A stretch of 64,000 nucleotides of DNA, from NCBI GenBank assembly GCA_016721905.1, contig JADKHH010000036.1:117941-181940 (forward strand), written 5' to 3'. Both the position numbers and the translations under genes were made by a program. Origin of the DNA: Candidatus Opimibacter skivensis (GTDB taxonomy: Bacteria; Bacteroidota; Bacteroidia; Chitinophagales; Saprospiraceae). Below are positions 44,464-52,776 of this stretch, piece by piece. Numbering within the stretch: position 1 is the stretch's first letter; the number at the start of each line of letters is the position of its first letter. The notes beneath the pieces were generated by a model. The model searched no databases. It was not told the origin of the DNA and worked only from the letters and a program-made list of their open reading frames with translations.

Positions 44464-46389
44464 TTAAACGTTCTCTTCTTTCTTTTCGTCCACACCCGGC
44501 TCCTCTTTTTTCTCATCTTTCTCATCATCGAAGAAGGAAGCGATGTCGTTAAAGGTGTCTTTCAACTCACCGGCTAAATCGCCAAGTTTTTCTTTTGCTT
44601 CTCCGGTCAGATGGCTGGCAGTGTCTTTGAGTTGATTGTATTTCTCTTTCACCTCTTCCTGGAGATGTGCTAATTTTTCTTTAGCATCGTCACTCAATTC
44701 AGAGGCGGCATCTTCCATCTTATCAATCTTTTCCTTTGCTGCTTCACGGAGATCATCCAGTTTCACTTTGGCATCCTCTTTTATCTCTGCAAATTTTTCT
44801 TTAGCATCATCGCTCATTTCATTGATGGAATCACCCATTTTATCAGCGCGTTCCTTTGCTTTGTCTTTAAGGTCGCCTGCAAAGTCTTTCACATCTTCAG
44901 CTATGTGTTGTGCTTTTTCCTTTACATCTTCTGCCACATGCTTCGCACCTTCCTTGACTTCCTCTGCTTTTTCGCCTGTTTCCTTTTTCACATCATCAAA
45001 GAGTGATTCAGCCTGATCTGCCTTTTCCTTTGCTCCTTCCTTCAGGTCACTAAACGTTTCTTCGATCTTATCTCCAAGGACAGATGCTACTGCACCCAGG
45101 CTATCGCCCAGATCAGTGAGGGATTCTCCGAGCGTTTCACTGATAGCGCCCAGGAAGGATTCCTTCGGTTTGCCTTTGGCCTTCCGTGCTTTTTCTTCGG
45201 CTATAGCTTCGGCTGCTTTATTCAGTGCTTCTGCATCTACCTGATCAGCTTGCGCATGAATAGTTTCAGCTATTTTCTGTTTCACTGTTTCCTTAGCTTC
45301 CTTCAACTCTTCTTTGAGTACCTGTTGTTTTTTCTGGTCTTCAAGGAATTTCTTCTCGCGATTGATCCGGTCTTCCAGTTCAATCTTCGTCTTTAGCATT
45401 TCCGCGAGTTTTTCATTCTTTGAATGTACGCGCTCATCTATCATCTTGAGCTTGGCCATCCGGAGCTGTGCTTCCAGCTGACCATCCGTATTAGCGATAC
45501 GATCATCCTGGAAATGCTTATCCTTATCATCCCTGCGTATTGATTTTTCCATTTTATCAATGGCAGAAAGTAATCCTTCATAGCGTCTGCTGAGGCGGTC
45601 GAGTGCTGATGTATCCTTTGTGCTCTTTTCTCCAAACTTCTTCTCCTTCTCGGATTTAAAAGCATTGTCAATACGCTTCCAGATCTTCGCCCGGTCACCT
45701 CTTGACAGATCCGCATCCTTGAATTCCTGCTGCATCCGCTTGAGATCATTGAAAAGCGGCTGGAGTCCCAGACCACTTTTGATTTTCTCCTCTACTTCAT
45801 CCAGCTTCTTATTGAATTTATCAGCAAACTCCCTGGAAACACGATCCACCTCTGTATCGAGGTTTTTACGCATATCCTTCATCTGCGTAAAAATTTCATT
45901 GGTCATCTCGCGCAACTGCTGACCGTGCTCCCGCATGAGCGTCTTATCGAAGATATTCTTCTGGATCTTTTCCCACGTTTCCTTCATCTCTTCCCAGAGC
46001 GGGTTCTTATGGTTGTCCGAACCCGTCAGTTTTTCCTTAATCTCCTTTAGTTCGTTTAGGAAGGACTGATATAGTTTATTTGACAATACCACAAAATGCC
46101 ATTCTGTCTGGGCTCTTTGGATAATGTCAGCACGATCTACTTTCAATTCAGGTGGCAGTAAACTATCCGAAGCTGTCAGTGGCCTGATGATATGGGTAAA
46201 TCCCTCCGGAAACGGCACTTCATGTGCTTCGCGCCATTCATTGAGCATCAGGTTGTAAAACTCTTCTGTCGTGGATTCAAAGGGAAAGGTGAATATATCC
46301 ACCACATTATCCGCTGCCCGGAGGCCAAGGGCGATAAGTACTTTCTGGTCCTTATCATTACTTCCCCACATTACGATTCTCGTCTTCAT
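44464..46389 (-). CDS. Coiled-coil protein with LEA/apolipoprotein-like 11-mer repeats
   Basis: The 641-residue protein has no signal peptide. Residues 1-110 form a compact domain (MKTRIVMWGSNDKDQKVLIALGL start) that I do not recognise beyond likely Bacteroidota homologues. Residues 110-400 are long charged helices; RGDRAKIWKRIDNAFKSEK recalls DUF349-like helical repeats. From about 430 to 610 the sequence is built of 11-residue amphipathic units such as DDAKEKFAEIK, EDAKVKLDDLR and EAAKEKIDKME, as in group 3 LEA and apolipoprotein helices, and it ends in a Lys/Glu tail. Such segments coat membranes or protect proteins under dehydration. Role here is inference: cytoplasmic membrane-associated or stress-protective scaffold. 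Confidence 0.75.
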   Translation of the reverse strand: MKTRIVMWGSNDKDQKVLIALGLRAADNVVDIFTFPFESTTEEFYNLMLNEWREAHEVPFPEGFTHIIRPLTASDSLLPPELKVDRADIIQRAQTEWHFVVLSNKLYQSFLNELKEIKEKLTGSDNHKNPLWEEMKETWEKIQKNIFDKTLMREHGQQLREMTNEIFTQMKDMRKNLDTEVDRVSREFADKFNKKLDEVEEKIKSGLGLQPLFNDLKRMQQEFKDADLSRGDRAKIWKRIDNAFKSEKEKKFGEKSTKDTSALDRLSRRYEGLLSAIDKMEKSIRRDDKDKHFQDDRIANTDGQLEAQLRMAKLKMIDERVHSKNEKLAEMLKTKIELEDRINREKKFLEDQKKQQVLKEELKEAKETVKQKIAETIHAQADQVDAEALNKAAEAIAEEKARKAKGKPKESFLGAISETLGESLTDLGDSLGAVASVLGDKIEETFSDLKEGAKEKADQAESLFDDVKKETGEKAEEVKEGAKHVAEDVKEKAQHIAEDVKDFAGDLKDKAKERADKMGDSINEMSDDAKEKFAEIKEDAKVKLDDLREAAKEKIDKMEDAASELSDDAKEKLAHLQEEVKEKYNQLKDTASHLTGEAKEKLGDLAGELKDTFNDIASFFDDEKDEKKEEPGVDEKKEENV

Positions 46390-46514
46390 TGCGTTTGAAT
46401 TTAGTAGTACTGCTTATAGTAACGTCTAATCATTTTGGACTGCTGTATAAACATCGTCCGGTACGTAATTAGTTTTCAGTTGGTGTCATTTGTTCAATGA
46501 TGTAATGTTAGGGT

Positions 46515-47546
46515 TTATTGTGCTGAAAATGCGAGAAAACCCTGTTTTTCTGCGTTAATGATTCCCTTTTCGACCAGATATTCAGCAATCTGGACGGCGT
46601 TGGTGGCAGCACCTTTTCTGAGGTTATCTGCTACGATAAAGAGATTCCAGCACCTGTCCCGTGATTCATCTTTACGAATCCTGCCCACCCAGACCGCATC
46701 GCGCCCTTCTGCAAGGATCGGCATCGGATACTGATTGGCTTTAGGATCATCATAGAGCTTGACACCCGGAGCATGGGCCAGTATGGTCCTGATCTCTGCT
46801 ATATCCGTGTCTGCCCCCAGTTCTATATTGACGGATTCACTATGACCTCCCAACACAGGCACTCTCACCGCAGTGGCTGTCACAGGCATATTGCTGACAC
46901 CCATAATCTTACGGGTTTCGTGTACCAGCTTCATTTCCTCCTTGGTGTAGTCATTGTCGAGGAAAACATCACAATGGGGCAGACAGTTGGCAAAGATCGG
47001 GTGCGGATATACCATTGCCTCCGGCACCTGGCCATTCGCCTCCTCCTTGTATTGCTTCACCGCTTTCATACCGGTGCCTGTCACCGCCTGATAGGTGGAC
47101 ACGATGATGCGTTCTATACCAAAACGGGTATGTAAAGGATTGAGTGCCACCACTAATTGAATGGTACTGCAATTGGGGTTGGCTATGATTTTATCCTCCG
47201 GGGTCAGGACGTGTCCATTGACTTCGGGTACGACGAGGGGAATTCCCTCTGTCATCCGCCATGCTGAAGAATTGTCAATGACGGTACAGCCGGTTGCGGC
47301 AAATTTTGGAGCCCACTCCTTTGATACGCTGGCGCCCGCTGAAAACAAGGCTATATCCGGACGGGCAGCGACCGCTTCTTCCATGGAAACTACGGAGTGT
47401 TCCTTTCCATTGAACATCACTTTACGGCCGACCGAATTTTCGGAAGCTACGGGCAATAATGTGGTGACAGGAAAAGCCCTTTCTTCCAGTACTTTAAGCA
47501 TGATCTGACCCACCAGGCCGGTGGAGCCCACGACGGCTACTTTCAT
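46515..47546 (-). CDS. asd: Aspartate-semialdehyde dehydrogenase
   Basis: The 343-residue enzyme starts at MKVAVVGSTGLVG (47546), the NADP-binding GxxGxxG loop. The frame is open 76 codons more, but that extension is repeat-derived. The catalytic cysteine is Cys126 in ANPNCSTIQLV, and the acid/base histidine is in RVPVLGGHSESV. It reduces aspartyl phosphate to aspartate semialdehyde, the branch point to lysine/diaminopimelate, threonine and methionine. Length is standard. A TACCTTTA -7-like box is 25 bases upstream of the ATG. No other amino-acid biosynthesis genes are adjacent. Confidence 0.95.
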   Translation of the reverse strand: MKVAVVGSTGLVGQIMLKVLEERAFPVTTLLPVASENSVGRKVMFNGKEHSVVSMEEAVAARPDIALFSAGASVSKEWAPKFAATGCTVIDNSSAWRMTEGIPLVVPEVNGHVLTPEDKIIANPNCSTIQLVVALNPLHTRFGIERIIVSTYQAVTGTGMKAVKQYKEEANGQVPEAMVYPHPIFANCLPHCDVFLDNDYTKEEMKLVHETRKIMGVSNMPVTATAVRVPVLGGHSESVNIELGADTDIAEIRTILAHAPGVKLYDDPKANQYPMPILAEGRDAVWVGRIRKDESRDRCWNLFIVADNLRKGAATNAVQIAEYLVEKGIINAEKQGFLAFSAQ

Positions 47547-47570
47547 TTGATTTGGTATTGATTTCGGGGG

Positions 47571-47578
47571 TAAAGGTA
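47571..47578 (-). promoter_or_regulatory. -7-like box (TACCTTTA) for asd
   Basis: Seven of eight positions fit TAnnTTTG, placed 25 bases before the chosen asd start. It supports the short form of the protein. Confidence 0.4.
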
Positions 47579-47579
47579 G

Positions 47580-47868
47580 TGCGCAGAGAGCAAAGAGCAT
47601 AGGGCAGGGAGGGCAGAGGGACTGTCTGGATACAGAAATAGCAAGGGGCAAGGAGCAAGGAGCATGGGGACTGTCTGGGCACAGATTCAGATTCAGTGCC
47701 GCTGGACTGGTGTCCCCACCACCAGCGAGTATTCTGGTGGTTGTTGGTGAGGACACCAACAACGGCTGCGCCAATGAGTATATGCCGCTGGTCTGGTGTC
47801 CCCACCACCAGCGAGCATTCTGGTGGTTGTTGGTGAGGACACCAACAACGGCTATGCGATTTTATGCC
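47580..47868. repeat. Mixed repeats including two copies of an 86-base palindromic unit
   Basis: After GCAGAGAGCAAAGAGCA, GGGACTGTCTGG (twice) and GGAGCAA units (47580-47696), two tandem copies with an 86-base period start at 47697 and 47783. Each has TGCCGCTGG, then GGTGTCCCCACCACCAG, a short loop, CTGGTGGTTGTTGGTG and GGACACC, that is, one long imperfect hairpin, followed by AACAACGGCT. Copies differ by few substitutions. No gene is seen in 47547-47910. Confidence 0.85.
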
Positions 47869-47910
47869 CTGTCTTACCACCCTCTTTCATTTTTGGAGTA
47901 CCTTCGAAAA

Positions 47911-50478
47911 ATGAAATTCAGATCACTGTTTATTTTATGTTTAGGGTTGTATGTCATGCCGTTATATGGCCAGTTTTCTGCTGATTTTTCAGATGGAAGC
48001 CTGGATGCATGGCAAGGAGATAAGACTAACTTTATCGTCAATCCTGAGCTGCAGCTGCAGCTCAATGCCCCGAGCGGCTCGACAAATTCGTGGATCTATA
48101 CGCCTGTGACCTACATCGATAGTATGGTTTGGGAGATCTACTTTAAACTGGCGTTTGGACCTTCCACCAGCAATCAACTTAAAATCTACCTTGGGGTTAC
48201 TGCTGCCGATCTGGCTACTGCTTCCGGCTACTATCTTGAGATCGGCGCTACCGGTGACCAGGATCCTATAGAATTTAAATACCTGAATAATGGTGTTGGC
48301 GAAAGTATTGCATCCTCAGCGCCAGGCATTGCCGGAACAGAGCCTGTTGAGTTTACACTTCGCATCACCAGAAACGGAAGTGGCCTGTGGCAATGCTATT
48401 CGATCGGAGAAGCGATTCCTGAATTACTTTTTACGACCACACATACATTGCTTCCTCTACCTTCATTATCAACATTCGGATTTAGTTGCAAATACTCTGA
48501 TACCCGAAGAGATAAATTCTTTTTTGATGACATCTCTATTCAACCCATCCTGCCTGATATCACTGCCCCCACGTGCGTTGCATTGACACTAACAGATGCT
48601 ACTTCTGTTGAACTACTTTTCGATGAACCGCTTGATGCTGCTACAGCACTTGTGGCCGGAAACTATGTCCTCAATCCGGGCAACAGGACACCAGATGTTG
48701 TCGAATATGTGCACCCGAATATTATCCTGCATTGGAATACACCTTTTGTGAGCCTGCAAGAGTATACGTTATCCATTCAGCAAGTAAAGGATGTAGCAGG
48801 CAATGTGATGTTACCCGATCAGAAGTCATTTACGTATATCAACATCGAAGATGCGCTTCCGTATGAATTGCTCATCACTGAAATCATGGCGGACCCAACG
48901 CCGGTCATCGCCTTGCCTGATGCTGAATACATCGAAATATATAATGCAAGCGACCATGTCTTTAATCTTTCTGATTATACACTCGTGGTGGGATCTGGTG
49001 AGCGATCATTTCCTGATGAATTGATCATGAGTCATGAATATGTAATCGTCTGTGATGAGGATACAGCTCCTCTCTTCAGTGGAGCAGGTAGAACAATAGC
49101 GATTAGTAGTTTCCCATCGCTGACGAATGGAGGTGCTACCCTCCTGCTCAAAAATAATGATGATGTCATCCTGCATGAAGTCACCTACTCCAGCACATGG
49201 TATGTTGATCCGGCGAAAGCAAGCGGTGGATGGGCGCTGGAAATGATCAATCCCCTGCACATCTGTAGTGATATGTCCAACTGGGCTGAAGCCAATAATC
49301 TGATCGGAGGAACGCCCGGAAAAATAAATTCACAATGGTCAATGAGTGAGGACAAGAAGGGGCCTGTTTTCCAATCACTTTTTACTTCTGCTGCTGATAA
49401 AATTATTTTGCGCTTTGATGAAAGACTGGATCCGCTATTGATGGAAAATCCCGGTGCTTACACGATCGTCCCGTCGGTGAGTATAGCCACGGCAGTACTC
49501 CAGGACCCCTTGACGATTGAGTTGACACTAGCTGAATCATTGGAACCAGGCATTGTCTACAACCTACTTCCCTTTGATGCCTATGATTGCCTGGGTAACC
49601 TGGAGACGGTGGGTGATACACTTTCATTTGGGTTGACGGTTGCCCCTGAAAAAGGAGACATCATCATTAATGAGATCCTGTTTAACCCGGCTTCCGGAGG
49701 CAGCAGATTTATAGAAATCAGGAATGTGAGCCAGAAATTTATCAACCTGAGTTCTATTGCTATCGGCAGGATTTCGTCCTCCGGAAATGTTATCTACCCT
49801 ACCGGCATTGATGAGACGATCGGGCCGGACCAGCTTGCTGTGTTTAGTCCTGAACCATCTGACATCCTCTTCAGATACCAGGTTCCACAACCCTCCAGGT
49901 TATTTGAATCGACATTGCCCAGCTGGGATGACGAAACAGATAATGTTTCAATACTATACAATGGAGAAGTACTTGATTCGGTGACCTATTTTTCTTCCTG
50001 GCACCTGCCGGTGATTGCTGACCAGAATGGGGTGAGTCTCGAGCGAATCTCAGCCGGAGCTCCAAGTATATCTCCATCTACCTGGCACAGTGCTTCCTCG
50101 ATCAGTGGCTACGGCACACCCACGGGGACCAATTCGCAAAATGTGAACCTCGAAACGGCATCTGAGAATCCATTTACGATCACTAATCCAACGTTTTCAC
50201 CCAATGCGGACGGATACAAGGATTTTTTGGCACTAAATTTTCTATCAGACACAGGGGAAGAGATCGCGTCTGTCTGGGTCTATGATCTGGAAGGTCGTGA
50301 AATCAACCAATTGATATCGAATGAATCCCTGGGCACATCAGGTTTAGTACAATGGGATGGCAGAAACAATGACCAGCAACTGGCAGAAATGGGTATTTAC
50401 GTCATTTTTGTTCAACTTTGGGATGCGCAGGGCAATGTCAGAGAATACCAGGAGACATGTGCCCTCGTCAAGCGGTAG
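47911..50478 (+). CDS. Lamin-tail-domain surface protein with gliding-motility-type C-terminus
   Basis: The 855-residue protein starts at MKFRSLFILCLGLYVMPLYGQ (47911), a signal peptide; an upstream in-frame extension is repeat-derived. Domains in order: a beta-sandwich of about 185 residues, an SbsA-type Ig-like domain (ITAPTCVALTLTDATSVELLFDEPLD), a lamin-tail domain (LLITEIMADPTP ... EYIEIYNAS), a second SbsA-type domain, a second lamin-tail domain (DIIINEILFNPASGGSRFIEIRNVS) and a C-terminal FTITNPTFSPNADGYKDFL ... YVIFVQLWD domain of the gliding-motility/T9SS kind. It is likely secreted or surface-bound. Lamin-tail domains occur in secreted nucleases and polymer-binding proteins; a specific role is not visible. 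Confidence 0.85.
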   Translation: MKFRSLFILCLGLYVMPLYGQFSADFSDGSLDAWQGDKTNFIVNPELQLQLNAPSGSTNSWIYTPVTYIDSMVWEIYFKLAFGPSTSNQLKIYLGVTAADLATASGYYLEIGATGDQDPIEFKYLNNGVGESIASSAPGIAGTEPVEFTLRITRNGSGLWQCYSIGEAIPELLFTTTHTLLPLPSLSTFGFSCKYSDTRRDKFFFDDISIQPILPDITAPTCVALTLTDATSVELLFDEPLDAATALVAGNYVLNPGNRTPDVVEYVHPNIILHWNTPFVSLQEYTLSIQQVKDVAGNVMLPDQKSFTYINIEDALPYELLITEIMADPTPVIALPDAEYIEIYNASDHVFNLSDYTLVVGSGERSFPDELIMSHEYVIVCDEDTAPLFSGAGRTIAISSFPSLTNGGATLLLKNNDDVILHEVTYSSTWYVDPAKASGGWALEMINPLHICSDMSNWAEANNLIGGTPGKINSQWSMSEDKKGPVFQSLFTSAADKIILRFDERLDPLLMENPGAYTIVPSVSIATAVLQDPLTIELTLAESLEPGIVYNLLPFDAYDCLGNLETVGDTLSFGLTVAPEKGDIIINEILFNPASGGSRFIEIRNVSQKFINLSSIAIGRISSSGNVIYPTGIDETIGPDQLAVFSPEPSDILFRYQVPQPSRLFESTLPSWDDETDNVSILYNGEVLDSVTYFSSWHLPVIADQNGVSLERISAGAPSISPSTWHSASSISGYGTPTGTNSQNVNLETASENPFTITNPTFSPNADGYKDFLALNFLSDTGEEIASVWVYDLEGREINQLISNESLGTSGLVQWDGRNNDQQLAEMGIYVIFVQLWDAQGNVREYQETCALVKR

Positions 50479-50529
50479 CAGATTGATAGTGGATGAAACA
50501 GAATACACATGCGGGGACAACCCAACACC

Positions 50530-51486
50530 ATGAAGCTTAACACGGCTATAGAATATGGTGCTGCATCACTACTGATCCTGGTGACCCTGCTTTGTATTTT
50601 CACGCCTGAACCCATCTTTTTCAAGCAGTTTGCGGCCTACACGCTTTATATCATGCTCGGGCTGCTCGGGGCGGGATTGCTTTTTTTTGTCTTCAACCAA
50701 AACCGACTGATGATGGTGAGCCTGCTATGCTGCTGTGGGCTTAATCTCTACCTGAAAGAATCCTCCAACAATCAACTCAGACTTGCTGCCGTCACTTCTA
50801 ATCCATCTTTGCGCATCACCCATGTCAGCCTGGGTAATGCGGAGAGTGATTATGATTCGGTCATTGACTACCTCCTGAGGATTGATGCGGATTTCCTGAG
50901 TTTCCAGGAACTGACACCTGACTGGAACACACATCTTACGGACCGGTTGTCACCCACTTTTCGATATGTGCAGACTTTGACCAGGCTGGACCAATATGGC
51001 ATGGGGTTCTTTTCTAAACTTCCATTTCAAAAAATAGATACCATCTATCACAATGATATACCTAACCTGGTTGGCACCATAGGACTGTCAGAGAGAGGTA
51101 GTTGCCAGATTATAAGCTGCCAGGTTGTGCCTCCGGTCAACCAGGCTGCCTTTATGGCTATTGATGATCACTTGCGTTCCATCACCTCCTATATGGATGG
51201 TCTGGAGGGGTCGACTGTGGTGCTTGGTGATTTTCATTTACCACCATGGTCTGCTGAAGTTCAAAACTTTAAAGTATCTGCAAAACTGCAGGACGGCAGA
51301 CGTGATATTCATCCCCGCAATATTGATGGTTCTATTTCCTTGCCGCGTATTCCTGTGGAGCATATTTTGTTTACGGATGAATTTGAATGCACCTCCTTTT
51401 CAGAAATCGGGAATGCTATCGTGGGGCGTATCGGCATCACCGGCACCTATCAACTCCAGCAGGAACATGAGGAGATGGCTCAGTGA
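50530..51486 (+). CDS. Membrane-bound endonuclease/exonuclease/phosphatase-fold protein
   Basis: The 318-residue protein (start MKLNTAIEYG, 50530; an earlier ATG at 50509 is less likely) has three N-terminal transmembrane segments within residues 10-76 and then an EEP-fold domain outside the membrane. The Mg-binding Glu127 in SFQEL and the YGMGFFSKLP strand are present. Three canonical catalytic positions differ: the motif normally ending in His before PP reads SCQVVPP, the GDFN Asn is His236 (GDFH), and the IDHI Asp is Glu277 (VEHI). Activity may be reduced or altered. It follows the lamin-tail gene by 51 bases on the same strand. Confidence 0.8.
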   Translation: MKLNTAIEYGAASLLILVTLLCIFTPEPIFFKQFAAYTLYIMLGLLGAGLLFFVFNQNRLMMVSLLCCCGLNLYLKESSNNQLRLAAVTSNPSLRITHVSLGNAESDYDSVIDYLLRIDADFLSFQELTPDWNTHLTDRLSPTFRYVQTLTRLDQYGMGFFSKLPFQKIDTIYHNDIPNLVGTIGLSERGSCQIISCQVVPPVNQAAFMAIDDHLRSITSYMDGLEGSTVVLGDFHLPPWSAEVQNFKVSAKLQDGRRDIHPRNIDGSISLPRIPVEHILFTDEFECTSFSEIGNAIVGRIGITGTYQLQQEHEEMAQ

Positions 51487-51487
51487 A

Positions 51488-51590
51488 AAGCAAGGAGCAA
51501 GGAGCAAGGAGCATACTACGGCTCAGCTCACAAGTAGCTCTGAGCGCAATTAATCTCTGTGTACTCTGTGCACTCCGTGCGAAAATTTGC
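51488..51590. repeat. GGAGCAA array and CACGGAG-type array
   Basis: AGCAAGGAGCAAGGAGCAAGG (51488-51513) follows the stop codon of the EEP gene by two bases. At 51552-51590 CTCTGTGTACTCTGTGCACT and CCGTGCGAAAA is the reverse complement of the array at 35889-35921. Confidence 0.8.
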
Positions 51591-51657
51591 GAGCGGGCTG
51601 CGGTCGGATTCTTAAAAGGTTAGACTCCGTTAGGCTGAGGCATAGCTTACCGTATCC

Positions 51658-52773
51658 CTATTTGATCACTGCAATCTTTTCGGTGTAGGCATCCTTTCCG
51701 GATCTGACGCGGAGTGTATATATACCTGCTTCCAATTTATCTACTTCAATCTCGATTCCTGACTGTCGCATTTCAAATGTTGTAGTCACTCTTTCCTGAC
51801 CGCTGACATCGATGAGGGCCACCGTACCTGCTTCAGTGGCATGGTTGATCGTGACCGACAATCTTTCCTTCACAGGATTGGGCGAGGCTGTCACTGCAAA
51901 AGGATACTCTTCGAAAACGATTTTTCGGACAGGGGAAAATGTTTCCTGGCCCTGGCCGCCAATCTGGCGGAGGCGATAGAAATTATCACCAAACTGCGCG
52001 GCCCTGTCAAAAAACTGATAGATGCCTATGCGTTGATCTTCATCCACTGCGGGCACCTCACCGATCACTTCGAAGATCTCTCCATCAAAAGAGCGTTCGA
52101 TGCTGAAGGAGGTGATATCCCTTTCAGGTGAAGCCGACCAATCCAGTTGAGCGATCCGCACTCCGGCAGGCCTACCCTGGAAATCCAGAAACGTAGCGAC
52201 CAGGTCCTCATCAAAACGAATCCTTCGGAAAGTAGCTGTTTCAAATGATGGATATTCGGTGGTATACGTTCCACCAACTACATCAACACTGGTGCTCAGG
52301 TCAGTCACAGGATCTTCTTCGATGGTCACTGTTTCTCCAAACGGAATAGTGAGACATACCTGATGGAGTATTACCGGCACTCCGGCTTCAATCTTATTAT
52401 TGATCGCTGATCCGGTGTTGCCTGAACTGCTCATCAATACCTGACCGACTGAACTGCAACCATTCACCATACGGACATTGGAAGACATAGCGCAGGATTG
52501 ATTTTCAGAAATAGCAGATCCCAGTGAGGTGCAGGACACAAAGAATCCAGCTGTATAGCTAGTCAACACGCCTGAAACTGCAGGGATGTATTCCAACACA
52601 TAGCATTGGGATCTATTTGCCTTGTCCTCCATGAAGGAGCAATTGCCAAACTTAGAAGGAGTATTGACTGGTGTCCAGCGCATCGTCTGGGCTTGCAGAC
52701 CTGTTGTGATACACAGGGCGAACATCCAGCTCACATTATATTTCATAGATTTCATATGCATTAAGGTTTTCAA
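51658..52773 (-). CDS. Small T9SS-secreted protein sharing a module with the giant protein
   Basis: The 371-residue product has a signal peptide (MKYNVSWMFALCITTGLQAQ), a domain at about 25-190 with CYVLEYIPAVSGVLTSYTAGFFVSC-type sequence and several cysteines, a fibronectin-like strand region (LDWSASPERDITSFSIERS), and a type A T9SS sorting domain (TASPNPVKERLSVTI ... AGIYTLRVRSGKDAYTEKIAVIK). It begins three bases after the stop of the giant upstream gene, so the two are almost surely one transcript. The cysteine-bearing module is repeated inside the giant protein. The function is unknown; a surface partner or anchor is plausible inference. Confidence 0.82.
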   Translation of the reverse strand: MKTLMHMKSMKYNVSWMFALCITTGLQAQTMRWTPVNTPSKFGNCSFMEDKANRSQCYVLEYIPAVSGVLTSYTAGFFVSCTSLGSAISENQSCAMSSNVRMVNGCSSVGQVLMSSSGNTGSAINNKIEAGVPVILHQVCLTIPFGETVTIEEDPVTDLSTSVDVVGGTYTTEYPSFETATFRRIRFDEDLVATFLDFQGRPAGVRIAQLDWSASPERDITSFSIERSFDGEIFEVIGEVPAVDEDQRIGIYQFFDRAAQFGDNFYRLRQIGGQGQETFSPVRKIVFEEYPFAVTASPNPVKERLSVTINHATEAGTVALIDVSGQERVTTTFEMRQSGIEIEVDKLEAGIYTLRVRSGKDAYTEKIAVIK

Positions 52774-52776
52774 AGA

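Noticed and set aside
44636..45016. 126-codon plus-strand frame rich in Ser/Phe/Ala
   Set aside because: It is the mirror of the Lys/Glu/Ala 11-mer repeats of the LEA-like gene and has no family features.
47547..47774. 76-residue N-terminal extension of aspartate-semialdehyde dehydrogenase
   Set aside because: It is repeat-encoded and precedes the nucleotide-binding loop that normally begins at residue 3-10 of the family.
47710..47910. N-terminal extension of the lamin-tail protein through the 86-base repeat
   Set aside because: The extension is repeat-encoded and would hide the clear signal peptide starting at 47911.
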